Counted from the stretch's first letter, positions 27,253 through 37,171 are shown. The stretch: 64,000 bases of DNA from Anoxybacillus amylolyticus (GCF_001634285.1 NZ_CP015438.1:430501-494500); one strand, 5' to 3'. The notes: generated by a model from the sequence alone, not told the origin. Numbers and translations are program-made.

Positions 27253-30200
27253 GTGGGGAAGAGCATGAGAAGAAGATTCACGTATTTTTCAATCTTTTTA
27301 TTGTTCGTTCAACTGTTTTCATTTAGTGCAATCGCTAGCGCTAATGGAACGGGGAACAGTAGTCCTGTTGTCAATGGAAACGAGGTCACGTTTCTATATG
27401 GAGGAACAGGAAACGAGCAGTTTGTGCTATTGGCAGGCTCCTTTAATGATTGGCAGGCAGATGGTGACAAGAAGATTGCACTAACGAAAGGCAACAATAA
27501 CGTCTGGTCGGTCACGCAAACACTTCAAGATGGGACATATACGTATAAGTTTGTTGTAGATGGTCAATGGGTGGCGGATCCGCTTAATCCGAATCAAGTA
27601 GACGACGGTTACGGTGGCCGCAACAGTGTGGTTGTTGTTGGGACACCGGTGCAACAAGAACGGACAGTGACGCTTGTTGGTAACTTACAAGACGAACTTG
27701 GTCATACGAGCGAATGGGATCCGAAAGCGACAGCTACAGTGATGAAAAAGGAAGGAAACGGGTTATATACGTTTAGGGGAACACTTCCAGCCGGAACGTA
27801 TGAGTATAAAATTGCGATTAATGGCAGCTGGGATGAAAACTATGGTGCCGGCGGCCGCAATGGCTCGAATATTAAGCTAGTATTAAATGAACAAACAACG
27901 GTTACATTTTATTACAACGACAGAACGCATGCGATTGCGGATTCGACTTGGTATGCACCAATTCCAAAAGAAAAGCAGCCGCGGCTCGTCGGAACGATTT
28001 TACCAGATATTGGTTATGAAACAGACGTGAACGGTTGGACACCGCAAACATCAACAGCGTTGTTGTCAGATGACGATTTTGATTCCCTTTATACGTTTAA
28101 GGCGCGTGTGCCAAAAGGGACATATGAGTATAAAGTGGTTCTTGGGAATGATTGGACAGAAAATTATCCACGAGATAATGCTAAATTAAATGTGCTTGAA
28201 GAAACGACAATTACCTTTTTCTTTAACGCGAAAACGAAAGAAGTGTATACCGATTACAATCCAAGCGGTTCGGATGGTATCGTCCAAAAAGACCGTTTGA
28301 AGCATAATACGTGGGATTCGTTGTATCGCCAACCGTTTGGCGCGGTGGAAGCTGGGACAGAAGTGACCCTTCGTTTATCAGCGAAAAAAGGCGATTTGAC
28401 AAAAGCGGATGTATATGTAAAAAATACGACAACCGGCACAGCGAAACTATATTCGATGAAAAAAGCCGGTGTGCTTGGCGAAGAGGAATATTGGGAAACG
28501 ACATTTACACCAGATGTAAAAGGAGTATACGGTTATAAATTTATTGCGGTAGATGCTGGAGCGAAGGCAGAATACGGAGAAGATACACAAGAAGGACAGT
28601 GGGGCAAAGCAGTTGATAAAAACGCAGAGCTGTTCCAATTAACGGTGTACGACCCAGCCTACAAAACACCAGATTGGATGAAAGAAGCGGTTGTATATCA
28701 AATTTTCCCTGATCGCTTTTTCAACGGCAATTCAGCGAACGATAATGCGAAACAAAAAGCGCGCGGTAATCAACCGATTGAACACCGCAGTTGGTCAAGT
28801 TTGCCGGACAACCCACGATTAAAAGGTACAAGCGGCTACGATGGAGACGGAGAATGGTCAAACGACTTTTTCGGCGGCGATATTGCTGGCATTGAACAGA
28901 AGCTTGACTATTTGCAATCGATTGGCGTGAATACTATTTATTTAAACCCGATCGCTAACGCACCATCGAACCATAAATATGATGCAAACAACTATAAAGA
29001 ACTTGATCCGATGTTTGGTTCGCCAGAAGAATTTCAATCCTTTGTGCAATCGATTGCACAGAGAGGAATGCACCTTATTTTAGATGGAGTGTTCAACCAC
29101 GTATCAGACGACTCGGTTTATTTTGACCGCTACAATAAGTATCCGACAGTCGGCGCTTACGAATATTGGGCAGCTGTATATGACTTAATGAATGAGAAAG
29201 GATTAAGCGAAGAAGAGGCGCGTAAACAGGCGGAAGAAAAGTTCAAACAAGAAGGGCAAACGTTTAGTCCATATGGTTTTCATTTATGGTTCAACATTGA
29301 AAACGAAAAGGTAGATGGGCATTACAAGTACCAGTCATGGTGGGGGTATGATAGTCTCCCAGAGTTTAAGTCAGTCGCAGGAAACAAAGTGCCATACCCA
29401 AGCGAATTAAATAATGATGCATTCGCAAACTATATTTTCCGAGAGCAAAATTCCGTCGCGAAAAGCTGGATTACGCGGGGGGCGTCTGGTTGGCGGTTAG
29501 ATGTAGCGAATGAAGTAGATTCCGCATTTTGGCGCGAGTTCCGTCAAGCGTTATTGAACGATGAATACGATCATGGGCCAACGCTCAAAAACGGGGAACA
29601 ACCACTCATTCTCGGTGAAATTTGGGATGACGCGTCGAAATACTTCCTTGGCGATCAATATGACTCTGTCATGAACTATCGTTTCCGCGGCGCTGTGCTT
29701 GACTTTTTGAAAAACGGCAAAGCAGAAGAAGCGGATGCGCGTTTAACAGCGATTCGCGAAGATTATCCAAGTGAGTCATTTTATTCCTTAATGAACTTGA
29801 TCGGTTCACACGATACGGCGCGGGCGATTTTCGTGCTTGGCAACGGAACGGATTCATATGAGCGTGCGGAACTTGATCCAAACTATAATGAGGAACTCGG
29901 GAAAAAACGGTTAAAATTAGCAGCGATTTTGCAAATGGGTTACCCAGGTGCGCCAACCATTTATTATGGTGACGAAGCAGGTGTGACAGGCTCAAAAGAC
30001 CCGGATGACCGCCGCACATATCCATGGGGCAATGAAGATCAGCAGCTGATCGATCATTACAAAAAGATCGGAACCATTCGGGCACAACATAAAGACGTAT
30101 TAGCGCACGGAAACATTGAAACAGTATATGCCAAAGGAAACGTATATGTATTTGCCCGTCAACACGGCAGTGAAGTTGCGCTAATTGCGGTCAACCGCGG

Positions 30201-32349
30201 TGACGTTGATACAACTGTGGAATTGAATGTTGCGGAGCTTATTCCGAACGGGACGACATTGACAGATCAAGTACATGATAGATATAAGATGGACGTTGTA
30301 AACGGCAAAGCAACGATTACGATTCCGGCGATGGACGGCCGTATGATGTTTGGAACTGTCGCTGTTCAAAAACCAGCCACTGTGAAAAATTTACAGGCTA
30401 CAGCAAGCATCGGCAGCGCGACATTAACGTGGGAAGGGCAAGCACCGAAATACCGCATTTACCAATCGACGTTAAAAGGAGCAGGCTATACGCTTGTGAA
30501 AGAAACGACAGACACATCGGCAACGATTGAATCGCTAACAAACGGTACAGCATACTATTTTGCCGTGACAGCTGTTGATGAAAATGGAAATGAATCAGCC
30601 AAAGTCGAAACGAATCGCGTTGTTCCTCATTATCCGTTACGTACAAACAACATTCAGTCTGTCACAACAGTAAGCAATGACGTGCTTGATTTATCAAAGG
30701 CAGCGCAAGTGGAAGCAAAAGTATGGATTGAAAATGTAACAAAAAATGGATTGGCAGAAGGACTACAAGGGATTCTTCAAGTGAAAGGGCCAAACGATTC
30801 AAATTGGAAAGAATATAAAGCCGTATACCAAGGACAAGACGGTGAAGCAAACGTCTTTCGTGCAACGTTTACACCACTTGTTGCCGGAGCGTATACGTAT
30901 CGCTACGCATTTACGACAAATCTAGGTGAAGATTGGGTATATACAAATGAACAATCCGTTACCTTTACTGCCAATGAAAACGACCGAACAGCTCCAGCGA
31001 CAGCGATTGAACTGAAGCAGCCAGCGGTGGAATCAGGTCAAGTGAATTTATCATGGACGTTTACGGACAAAAATGATGATGCTTACATGCTTGTCATTGA
31101 GCGTGATGGTGAGATCGTTTATACAACAACCACGATTGGAACATCGTTTACCGATTATGATGTTGAAAACGGGAAAGAGTACACATACGTCGTGAAGTTA
31201 TACGACCGTGCGGGCAATGTCGCTGTTTCCAATGAAGTAAAAGTGACACCAAATATTGTGATGGTGAAAGTGACATTTAAAGTCAAAGCGCCAGACTATA
31301 CGCCGTTAGATACGCGTATTACCATTCCAAACAGCATGAACGGCTGGAATACAGGCGCATGGGAAATGTCACGCAATGGTGCCGTCACACCGGATTGGCA
31401 GTTTACAACAGAAGTTCAAGAAGGAGAAACGATTACGTATAAGTATGTGAAGGGAGGCTCTTGGGACCAAGAAGCATTAGCCGACCATACGAGGGAAGAT
31501 GCCACTGATGATGATGTGAGTTACTATGGATACGGGGCGATTGGCACGGATTTAAAAGTGACTGTCCATAACGAAGGAAACAATACGATGGTCATTCAAG
31601 ATCGTATTTTACGTTGGATTGATAGACCGGTTGTTGTCGAAGACGTTCAAAAACAAGGGGCACAAGTCACGATTAAAGGCAATGCGATTAAAAACGGAGT
31701 ATTGACCATGAACAACGAACGAGTATCGATTGATGAGCATATGGCGTTTACGTACACATTCACGCCAACGAATAATCAAAAAGAAATCGCGCTTCATATC
31801 GAACCGTCAGAGGGAAGTAAATCGACGATTTTCAAAAATGATGGCGGAGCGATTGCGAAAAATACGCGCGATTACGTATTAAACCTTGAAACGAAGCAAC
31901 TGCGCGAAGGAACGTTAGGAACAACCCCAGGAAGTGGAACGACGCCGGGAAGCGGAACAACCCCGGTGAAAGTAGAAGATGGTAAAATCGTACCGCAGCC
32001 ACCAACAGAGAAGAGAGAAAAACCGAATCCCCCAAAAAAACCAGGAAAACCGACAAAACCAACGGTTCCGGTAGGTAAAGTATATTGGGATGGAATGGAA
32101 TTGAAAAAAGGACAAATTGGCCGGCTGACGGTGCAAAAGCCTATTAACTTGTGGAAGCGGACCGCCGACGGGCGTCTGCAGTTTGTGCGCATTTTGAAAC
32201 CGGGGGAAGTGTATCGCGTTTACGGCTTTGATCAACAATTTGGCGGTCAGTATGCGGTTGGAGGAGGCTATGTTATCACAAATATGGAAGATTATATTCG
32301 TTATGAAACACCATCTAAGCAAAAGCTAAAGTTGGTAAATGGAGAATAG
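27253..32349 (+). CDS. Cell-surface amylopullulanase, multidomain GH13
   Basis: A 1698-residue secreted enzyme for alpha-1,6 and probably alpha-1,4 bonds of starch and pullulan. GTG 27253 has AGGAGG 7 bases upstream; the product then begins with a Sec signal (about 1-35). In order: CBM48/20-like module (VTFLYGG, LAGSFNDWQADG), two X25-type modules (about 135-335, TYEYKIAINGSWDENYG and TYEYKVVLGNDWTENY), a GH13 catalytic region with GWRLDVANE (Asp750), LGEIWDD (Glu789) and IGSHDTARA (Asp854), fibronectin-III-like modules, a CBM20-like module (ITIPNSMNGWNTGAW), GTTPGS repeats and a Pro/Lys-rich linker. The C-terminal domain (about 1607-1698, VYWDGMELKKGQIGRL) is shared with three other secreted proteins here and is a likely wall-retention module. 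Confidence 0.95.
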   Translation: MGKSMRRRFTYFSIFLLFVQLFSFSAIASANGTGNSSPVVNGNEVTFLYGGTGNEQFVLLAGSFNDWQADGDKKIALTKGNNNVWSVTQTLQDGTYTYKFVVDGQWVADPLNPNQVDDGYGGRNSVVVVGTPVQQERTVTLVGNLQDELGHTSEWDPKATATVMKKEGNGLYTFRGTLPAGTYEYKIAINGSWDENYGAGGRNGSNIKLVLNEQTTVTFYYNDRTHAIADSTWYAPIPKEKQPRLVGTILPDIGYETDVNGWTPQTSTALLSDDDFDSLYTFKARVPKGTYEYKVVLGNDWTENYPRDNAKLNVLEETTITFFFNAKTKEVYTDYNPSGSDGIVQKDRLKHNTWDSLYRQPFGAVEAGTEVTLRLSAKKGDLTKADVYVKNTTTGTAKLYSMKKAGVLGEEEYWETTFTPDVKGVYGYKFIAVDAGAKAEYGEDTQEGQWGKAVDKNAELFQLTVYDPAYKTPDWMKEAVVYQIFPDRFFNGNSANDNAKQKARGNQPIEHRSWSSLPDNPRLKGTSGYDGDGEWSNDFFGGDIAGIEQKLDYLQSIGVNTIYLNPIANAPSNHKYDANNYKELDPMFGSPEEFQSFVQSIAQRGMHLILDGVFNHVSDDSVYFDRYNKYPTVGAYEYWAAVYDLMNEKGLSEEEARKQAEEKFKQEGQTFSPYGFHLWFNIENEKVDGHYKYQSWWGYDSLPEFKSVAGNKVPYPSELNNDAFANYIFREQNSVAKSWITRGASGWRLDVANEVDSAFWREFRQALLNDEYDHGPTLKNGEQPLILGEIWDDASKYFLGDQYDSVMNYRFRGAVLDFLKNGKAEEADARLTAIREDYPSESFYSLMNLIGSHDTARAIFVLGNGTDSYERAELDPNYNEELGKKRLKLAAILQMGYPGAPTIYYGDEAGVTGSKDPDDRRTYPWGNEDQQLIDHYKKIGTIRAQHKDVLAHGNIETVYAKGNVYVFARQHGSEVALIAVNRGDVDTTVELNVAELIPNGTTLTDQVHDRYKMDVVNGKATITIPAMDGRMMFGTVAVQKPATVKNLQATASIGSATLTWEGQAPKYRIYQSTLKGAGYTLVKETTDTSATIESLTNGTAYYFAVTAVDENGNESAKVETNRVVPHYPLRTNNIQSVTTVSNDVLDLSKAAQVEAKVWIENVTKNGLAEGLQGILQVKGPNDSNWKEYKAVYQGQDGEANVFRATFTPLVAGAYTYRYAFTTNLGEDWVYTNEQSVTFTANENDRTAPATAIELKQPAVESGQVNLSWTFTDKNDDAYMLVIERDGEIVYTTTTIGTSFTDYDVENGKEYTYVVKLYDRAGNVAVSNEVKVTPNIVMVKVTFKVKAPDYTPLDTRITIPNSMNGWNTGAWEMSRNGAVTPDWQFTTEVQEGETITYKYVKGGSWDQEALADHTREDATDDDVSYYGYGAIGTDLKVTVHNEGNNTMVIQDRILRWIDRPVVVEDVQKQGAQVTIKGNAIKNGVLTMNNERVSIDEHMAFTYTFTPTNNQKEIALHIEPSEGSKSTIFKNDGGAIAKNTRDYVLNLETKQLREGTLGTTPGSGTTPGSGTTPVKVEDGKIVPQPPTEKREKPNPPKKPGKPTKPTVPVGKVYWDGMELKKGQIGRLTVQKPINLWKRTADGRLQFVRILKPGEVYRVYGFDQQFGGQYAVGGGYVITNMEDYIRYETPSKQKLKLVNGE
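31917..31968 (+). repeat. Short in-frame linker repeats in the amylopullulanase
   Basis: Three GTTPGS-type units (GGAACAACCCCAGGAAGT and variants) form a flexible linker before the Pro/Lys-rich stretch and the C-terminal shared domain. Confidence 0.8.
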
Positions 32350-32395
32350 TATAGTGCCTGTGCCTTAAAGGTTGTCGAGATTTGTAGATTAAAAG

Positions 32396-32440
32396 AAAAG
32401 GAGAGCGGATTACTGAGAAGTGACCGGCTCTCCTTTTATA
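32396..32440 (+). terminator. Terminator after the amylopullulanase gene
   Basis: AAAAGGAGAGC (32396-32406) pairs perfectly with GCTCTCCTTTT (32427-32437) around a 20-base loop. Confidence 0.8.
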
Positions 32441-32487
32441 TTTTGCAAGAATAAACGGAAGCGGAGTGAAACTATTGCAAAGTATTG

Positions 32488-32654
32488 TATATACATGCAA
32501 CATGAAGAGTTAACCTCTCCGTTATCCTGCACACCCTAAGCGCTGCAGCACTTCCTCCAAAGATCCTGTGGGCTCAATCTACAAGCTGAGCCATGGGGGA
32601 GGAAGTTAGTTGAAGGAGAAGGCAAATGTTAATTTTTCAATGAGCATGTATATA
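32488..32654. mobile_element. MITE-like palindromic element, 167 bp, related to 24488-24683
   Basis: Ends TATATACATGCAACATGAA (left) and TATATACATGCTCATTGAA (reverse complement of right) form about 27-bp inverted repeats ending in TTAAC. Inside, ACTTCCTCC pairs with GGAGGAAGT and GGCTCA with TGAGCC. The outer repeats match those of the element at 24488-24683 while the interior differs, so the ends define a family with variable hairpin cores. Confidence 0.75.
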
Positions 32655-32756
32655 GCTAGAAGATTCACCTTTTAACGGATCGGAAAATCGGCTCTTATAT
32701 AATTGTGATTTTCCTAGTATCATAGAAGTAAGTCAACTTCTAAGGAGGCGAGCTTC

Positions 32757-33995
32757 ATGAGAGCGGTTCGTATAGGTGTCATTGCGATGCTGTTGATTGC
32801 CGGCAGTTTGGCTGGGGTGTTTTCTAAAGCAGCCGCAGCGGAAAATTGCGCCACGTATACCGGTAATGAAAAAGTTTTTTGGGACGGTGCAGAATTGAAG
32901 CCGGGGCAAATCGGTCGTTTAACGGTAATGAAGAAAACGAGTTTAATCAAATGGAACGGGAGCACTCCGGTAGTTGTCCGTACGTTATCCCCGGGCAGCT
33001 TTTATCGAATTTATACATTCCAATCATCATATCTAGGGGTTGGCGGAGGTTATTACGTCAAGCGAGATGCGAACGTGAAATACGAAACACCGTCCAAAAC
33101 GAAGCTAACTATCCTCGCCTGCATCCAGCAAGCAAAACAAACGAGTGCAGCGGTTTCGATGAACGGACTAGCGATCGGCGATTCGCGGGCGAAAGTCGAA
33201 GCCATTTACGGAAAAGCGAAACGGAAAACGTTAAACGATTACGGGTTGTATTGGGAAGCGTACGACAAAGGAAACTATCGGGACTTTTTAATGGTTAGCT
33301 ATCAAAACGCTCGCGTTGCGGCGATGTACACGAACCAGCCAATCGTCAAAACGAAAACAGGCATGACGCTCGGTGCGACAAAACAACAAATCGAAGCAAA
33401 ATATGGTACAACGCTTTCTTATATTCAAAAAGGAAATACGCAATACATCATTCAAGATGACGAATATGATACGTATTTGATCGACGGAAACTACGTCACG
33501 TTTTTTTACGATAAATATAACAACAACCGTTTAACCGCTGTGCAAGTCGTCAAACGAGATTTAGAAGAAACAAAAGCTGGCTTTTACGGAATCGCAAGTG
33601 CGGCATTACGCACCGCTTATGAGTATCAAATTTTTGATTTAGTCAATGCGATTCGTTTGCGTAACCATTTGCCGCTTCTTGCATGGGATGCAAAAATTGC
33701 AGGCACAGCACGAAAGCATAGCGAAGATATGGCACAAAACGGCTACTTTAACCATACAAACTTACAAGGACTATCGCCGTTTGACCGCATGACGCGAGAC
33801 GGAATTTCCTACGGCGTAGCCGGCGAAAACATCGCTTACGGACAATTCAACGCCATTTTCGTGCATGAAGCGTGGATGGATTCACTCGGGCATCGGCAGA
33901 ATGTATTGTATCCGGACTTTCAACGGTTAGGCGTAGGAGTCGCCTTCAGTGCTTCCGGCCAGCCGTACTATACGCAAAATTTTTATACGCCGTAA
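32757..33995 (+). CDS. Secreted CAP-domain protein with N-terminal shared 'WDG/GQIG' domain
   Basis: A 412-residue exported protein. AAGGAGG precedes the ATG. Signal peptide (about 1-28); shared domain about 37-122 (VFWDGAELKPGQIGRL, then SFYRIYTF and GVGGGYYVKRDANVKYETP); a CAP-associated N-terminal domain, YlbC-like (about 137-270, SRAKVEAIYGKAKR, TLGATKQQIEAKYG); and a C-terminal CAP/SCP domain (about 285-412) with HSEDMAQNGYFNHTN, GENIAYG and WMDSLGHRQNVLYP. CAP proteins of Bacillus are secreted wall-associated or sporulation proteins whose biochemical role is unclear. The shared domain is fused here to a different partner than in its neighbours. Confidence 0.92.
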   Translation: MRAVRIGVIAMLLIAGSLAGVFSKAAAAENCATYTGNEKVFWDGAELKPGQIGRLTVMKKTSLIKWNGSTPVVVRTLSPGSFYRIYTFQSSYLGVGGGYYVKRDANVKYETPSKTKLTILACIQQAKQTSAAVSMNGLAIGDSRAKVEAIYGKAKRKTLNDYGLYWEAYDKGNYRDFLMVSYQNARVAAMYTNQPIVKTKTGMTLGATKQQIEAKYGTTLSYIQKGNTQYIIQDDEYDTYLIDGNYVTFFYDKYNNNRLTAVQVVKRDLEETKAGFYGIASAALRTAYEYQIFDLVNAIRLRNHLPLLAWDAKIAGTARKHSEDMAQNGYFNHTNLQGLSPFDRMTRDGISYGVAGENIAYGQFNAIFVHEAWMDSLGHRQNVLYPDFQRLGVGVAFSASGQPYYTQNFYTP

Positions 33996-34007
33996 TTTTT
34001 GGAAACG

Positions 34008-34045
34008 AAAGGAGCTAGTGATAAGCCGCTAGTTCCTTTTATTTT
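34008..34045 (+). terminator. Terminator after the CAP-domain gene
   Basis: AAAGGAGCTAG (34008-34018) pairs with CTAGTTCCTTT, one G-T pair, and a T-rich tail follows. Confidence 0.75.
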
Positions 34046-34172
34046 TGTGGAAAGGAAAACATAATAAAAGAAAACTTTGTAAAAAAACTATGGAAACCAT
34101 CGCCTTTTTTGTCGTATAATAGACAATGTATGTCGAAAGAAGTCTATGAAACTAGTAAAGGGAGCGTTTGTC

Positions 34173-36617
34173 ATGTTTGGCAAGTGGTTGGCTAGTCTTT
34201 TCTTTGGGGCTTTGCTTGTGGGGGTGTTGTCGACGCCGAATGTTCAGGCGGCAACGACCGTGTACTGGGAAGGTGCAAGGCTTGTAAAAGGACAGATTGG
34301 CAAAATTGAAGTGTTAAAACCGATTAATCTATGGGAAAAAGCGAACGGAAAATGGCAGTTTGTGAGAGTGTTGAAACCAAAAGAACAATATCGCGTCTAT
34401 TCTTATGACGGCAAGCAATACGGGCTTGGCGGTAATCTTTATGTCACTAACATGAAAGGATACGTCCTATATAAAACGCCGCCGCAAGAAAAGCTAAAGC
34501 TCGTCAACCCAGAATGGTACAGCGTGAAAAGACTTTCGCTTGGGCATGTAATGAGCGAATCGTCCGTTGTGATGGTGCCAGGGGTGGAAAAATCAGAATT
34601 AGAGATTGCTAGCGCCCGTGGTAAGCAGCACGTCTATAAATTCGAGATTGAAACTGGCGCCAACAACATTGGTATAGAAACAGCGCTGTCCAATGAGCAG
34701 GTGCTTGGGATTGAAACCGTTCTTCAACAAGCGAACCGTGCCGATTTTGACGGGCATTTTGTGCTCGGGGCGGTCAATGGCGACTATTTTAAAGACAACG
34801 GTTCTCCGACCGATTTAATGGTGCATAACGGGGAAATTATCACAACGAATACCACTCCGATTAATGAGCGAGTTATTTTTGGCATGGATGCCAACGGAAA
34901 ACCGCTCATCGGAAACCCAGACGTGGCGATGGAAATGACCATTAACGGGACAAACAGCCATATGATTCATTCGATCAACAAGCGGCGTGATGCGAATCAC
35001 CTTGTCTTGTATACGCCGTACTTTTCCACTTCAACGCAGACGAATTCGCTTGGGACAGAAGTAGTGTTAACGAACATTCAAGGAAAGTTGAACGGCAACG
35101 GCATTGTTACGGGAACGGTGAAAGAAGTGATTGTCGGCGTCGGGAACGAGCCACTGCTTCCGGGAGAAATCGTATTGTCCGGTCATGGGGAAGCAAGCAG
35201 TTACTTGCAGCAGGCGAAAGTTGGCGATACGGTGCAAATTTCGTTTCAATATGACCAGCCGGGATGGAACGGTGTACAGGAAGCGATTGGCGGGCGGTAT
35301 TACCTCGTGAAACACGGTATAGTACAGTCGTTTGCCATTGCTGGGGTGCATCCGCGCACAGCCATTGGCATTGACCAAAACGGCAATGTCTTTACTGTCG
35401 TAGTCGATGGACGGAACCCAGACCATAGCAACGGTGTGACGTTAAATGAACTAGCCAAGCTGATGAAGGATTTCGGTGCGGTGGAGGCGATGACGCTCGA
35501 CGGAGGCGGTTCGTCGACGTTTGTCGTGCGGCAAAAAGACGGGACACTTGCTGTGGAAAACAAACCGTCTGACGGATTTGCGCGGCCGGTGGCTAACGCG
35601 TTGCTTGTCGTGTATAAAGGGCAAGCAAATGAAGTGAAGCAGCTTGTCATCACGCCGCAAGAAATAACGGTATGGGCGGGAGGAACGTATCGCACTCTCG
35701 GCTTATCCGTTAAAGGACTTACGTTGCTAGGGACAACGGTTCCGCTACAACAGCCGGTGACATGGACGTCTAACGCAGGAACGTTTTTAAAAGACGGTTC
35801 TTTTGTCGTGGCGAAACGGCCGGTGGAAGGAACGATTACCGCCTCTTCCGGCAACATTTCAGGAAGCATGAAGGTGCATGTCGTTACGGATGCCGATCAA
35901 CTTGTCGTGCAGCCGAAAGAAATTTACGTGCGGGAAAATAGCCAGCAGCCGCTGACGATTCAAGCGTTTTACAAAGGGAAAGAAATCGTGGTAAACGAAA
36001 GCGCCTTTTCCTATACGGTGTCGAACGGATTAGGAAAAGTAGAAAACGGCGTGTTCCAAGCCGGCAGTAAAAAAGGAACGGGAACGTTAATGGTTCGGCT
36101 TGGCTCTAAAACCGCGACAATTCCGGTTACCGTCGGAATTCCAGAGACGGTGCTTCTCGATGACTTTGAAAAAAACAGTCTATCGTGGTTAACGTCAGGA
36201 GCGAACTACACTTTCGCGAACGTGTTGCTTACGAACGAGGTCGCCAAAAATGGCAAACAAGCGCTGCAAATCGATTACGACTTCAGCGACAAAACGGGAG
36301 TATCCGGCGTGTACGTAGTGGCCCAAACTGGGATTACGTTAAAAGGACATCCGACGAAAATCGGCATGTGGGTGTATGGAGATGCACAAGGACATTGGCT
36401 ACGGGCACAAATAAAAGATGGTAGCAGAAAACGGTATTGGATCGATTTTGCTAAAAATGTCGATTGGACAGGAAGGAAATATGTCACCGCTGACATTCCG
36501 GCAGATGTGCAATGGCCGGTTACGTTAGAAATGCCTGTTCGGTATATGGAAGTTAACGAAATAAACAAAAATGCAGGAACGATATATATTGATGACATTC
36601 AAGCGATTTACAACTAG
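34173..36617 (+). CDS. Secreted phosphodiester glycosidase (NAGPA-type) with shared N-terminal domain
   Basis: An 814-residue exported protein. ATG 34173 is chosen over 34146 because AAGGGAG is 8 bases upstream and the signal peptide then starts cleanly (MFGKWLASLFFGALL, cleavage after VQA). Residues about 26-112 are the shared domain (VYWEGARLVKGQIGKI, QYRVYSYDG, GLGGNLYVTNMKGY). The NAGPA catalytic domain (about 150-480) has GAVNGDYF, GSPTDLMVHNGEII, HPRTAIGID and MTLDGGGSSTFVV. Ig-like modules follow, then a jelly-roll carbohydrate-binding-like end (about 660-814, LLDDFEKNSLSWL to GTIYIDDIQAIYN). The family cleaves sugar-phosphodiester bonds, so a wall polymer or glycan is a plausible substrate. 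Confidence 0.9.
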   Translation: MFGKWLASLFFGALLVGVLSTPNVQAATTVYWEGARLVKGQIGKIEVLKPINLWEKANGKWQFVRVLKPKEQYRVYSYDGKQYGLGGNLYVTNMKGYVLYKTPPQEKLKLVNPEWYSVKRLSLGHVMSESSVVMVPGVEKSELEIASARGKQHVYKFEIETGANNIGIETALSNEQVLGIETVLQQANRADFDGHFVLGAVNGDYFKDNGSPTDLMVHNGEIITTNTTPINERVIFGMDANGKPLIGNPDVAMEMTINGTNSHMIHSINKRRDANHLVLYTPYFSTSTQTNSLGTEVVLTNIQGKLNGNGIVTGTVKEVIVGVGNEPLLPGEIVLSGHGEASSYLQQAKVGDTVQISFQYDQPGWNGVQEAIGGRYYLVKHGIVQSFAIAGVHPRTAIGIDQNGNVFTVVVDGRNPDHSNGVTLNELAKLMKDFGAVEAMTLDGGGSSTFVVRQKDGTLAVENKPSDGFARPVANALLVVYKGQANEVKQLVITPQEITVWAGGTYRTLGLSVKGLTLLGTTVPLQQPVTWTSNAGTFLKDGSFVVAKRPVEGTITASSGNISGSMKVHVVTDADQLVVQPKEIYVRENSQQPLTIQAFYKGKEIVVNESAFSYTVSNGLGKVENGVFQAGSKKGTGTLMVRLGSKTATIPVTVGIPETVLLDDFEKNSLSWLTSGANYTFANVLLTNEVAKNGKQALQIDYDFSDKTGVSGVYVVAQTGITLKGHPTKIGMWVYGDAQGHWLRAQIKDGSRKRYWIDFAKNVDWTGRKYVTADIPADVQWPVTLEMPVRYMEVNEINKNAGTIYIDDIQAIYN

Positions 36618-36642
36618 GGGCTCATTTTTACGCCCCTTTTTT
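36616..36642 (+). terminator. Terminator after the phosphodiester glycosidase gene
   Basis: AGGGGC (36616-36621) pairs with GCCCCT (36632-36637), followed by a T-run. It overlaps the stop codon. Confidence 0.75.
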
Positions 36643-36770
36643 CTTTCCAGAACCGGTACAATGCCTTGAATTTCCATAGAAAAACGTTTGCATTTCATAT
36701 AAAAGTATGTATATCATAAGACAGAATCGCTTTAAAAATTGCATGAAAGCGGAGGGGGTTATACGCTCTT

Positions 36771-37166
36771 ATGACAAACCAAGATGTATGGAAACAGCTA
36801 CAAGAAAACCCTCCTAAATTAATCGGGGGCTATAAAAAACAAGGATGGGCCGTTAAAATACTGGAGAAAATTGTGAATGATGATGTAGAAACAGAAGGGG
36901 ACGGCTTAGTGACTGCTAAAGCTGTACTAGAAGCAAAAGATGGAACGTATTATCCGGCGTTTCTCACGTTGGATTTGTCGAAAAAGGGACAAATTGTTGG
37001 CCTATATTTGATTGCTGAAAATAAAGAACAATTTGATTTAATTCCGTTTGAACTTGCTAAACCATTTTTACATAAGCCGGAAAATGAGTTGTTGCCGTTC
37101 CGCTATCGGACGTTAGTGAAAATCGAAGGAGATGAGCAGCAAACAAACTGGCCGGATTTTACGTAA
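36771..37166 (+). CDS. Hypothetical protein
   Basis: A 131-residue, probably cytosolic protein (no signal peptide or membrane segment): NPPKLIGGYKKQGWAVKILE, then YYPAFLTLDLSKKGQIVGLY and ELLPFRYRTLVKIEGD. I do not recognise a family. GGAGGGGG lies about 12 bases before the ATG, slightly long. It stands alone between terminators. Confidence 0.7.
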   Translation: MTNQDVWKQLQENPPKLIGGYKKQGWAVKILEKIVNDDVETEGDGLVTAKAVLEAKDGTYYPAFLTLDLSKKGQIVGLYLIAENKEQFDLIPFELAKPFLHKPENELLPFRYRTLVKIEGDEQQTNWPDFT

Positions 37167-37171
37167 TAATG

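Larger units (their letters stand above)
32350..32756. other. Gene-free stretch with terminator and palindromic element
   Basis: 407 bases with no gene: a terminator (32396-32440), a 167-bp palindromic element (32488-32654) and the presumed promoter region of the CAP-domain gene, with a TATAAT at 32698-32703 but no good -35. Confidence 0.6.

Noticed and set aside
31917-31968. Tandem repeats as a CRISPR array
   Set aside because: In-frame GTTPGS linker repeats with no spacers. No CRISPR-type repeat-spacer pattern was seen in the window.
35300-35869. 189-codon minus-strand frame inside the phosphodiester glycosidase gene
   Set aside because: Antisense shadow of a well-supported gene.
36680-36700. 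cre-like AAAACGTTTGCA upstream of the 36771 gene
   Set aside because: The essential TG at the start of the consensus is missing; not reported as a site.
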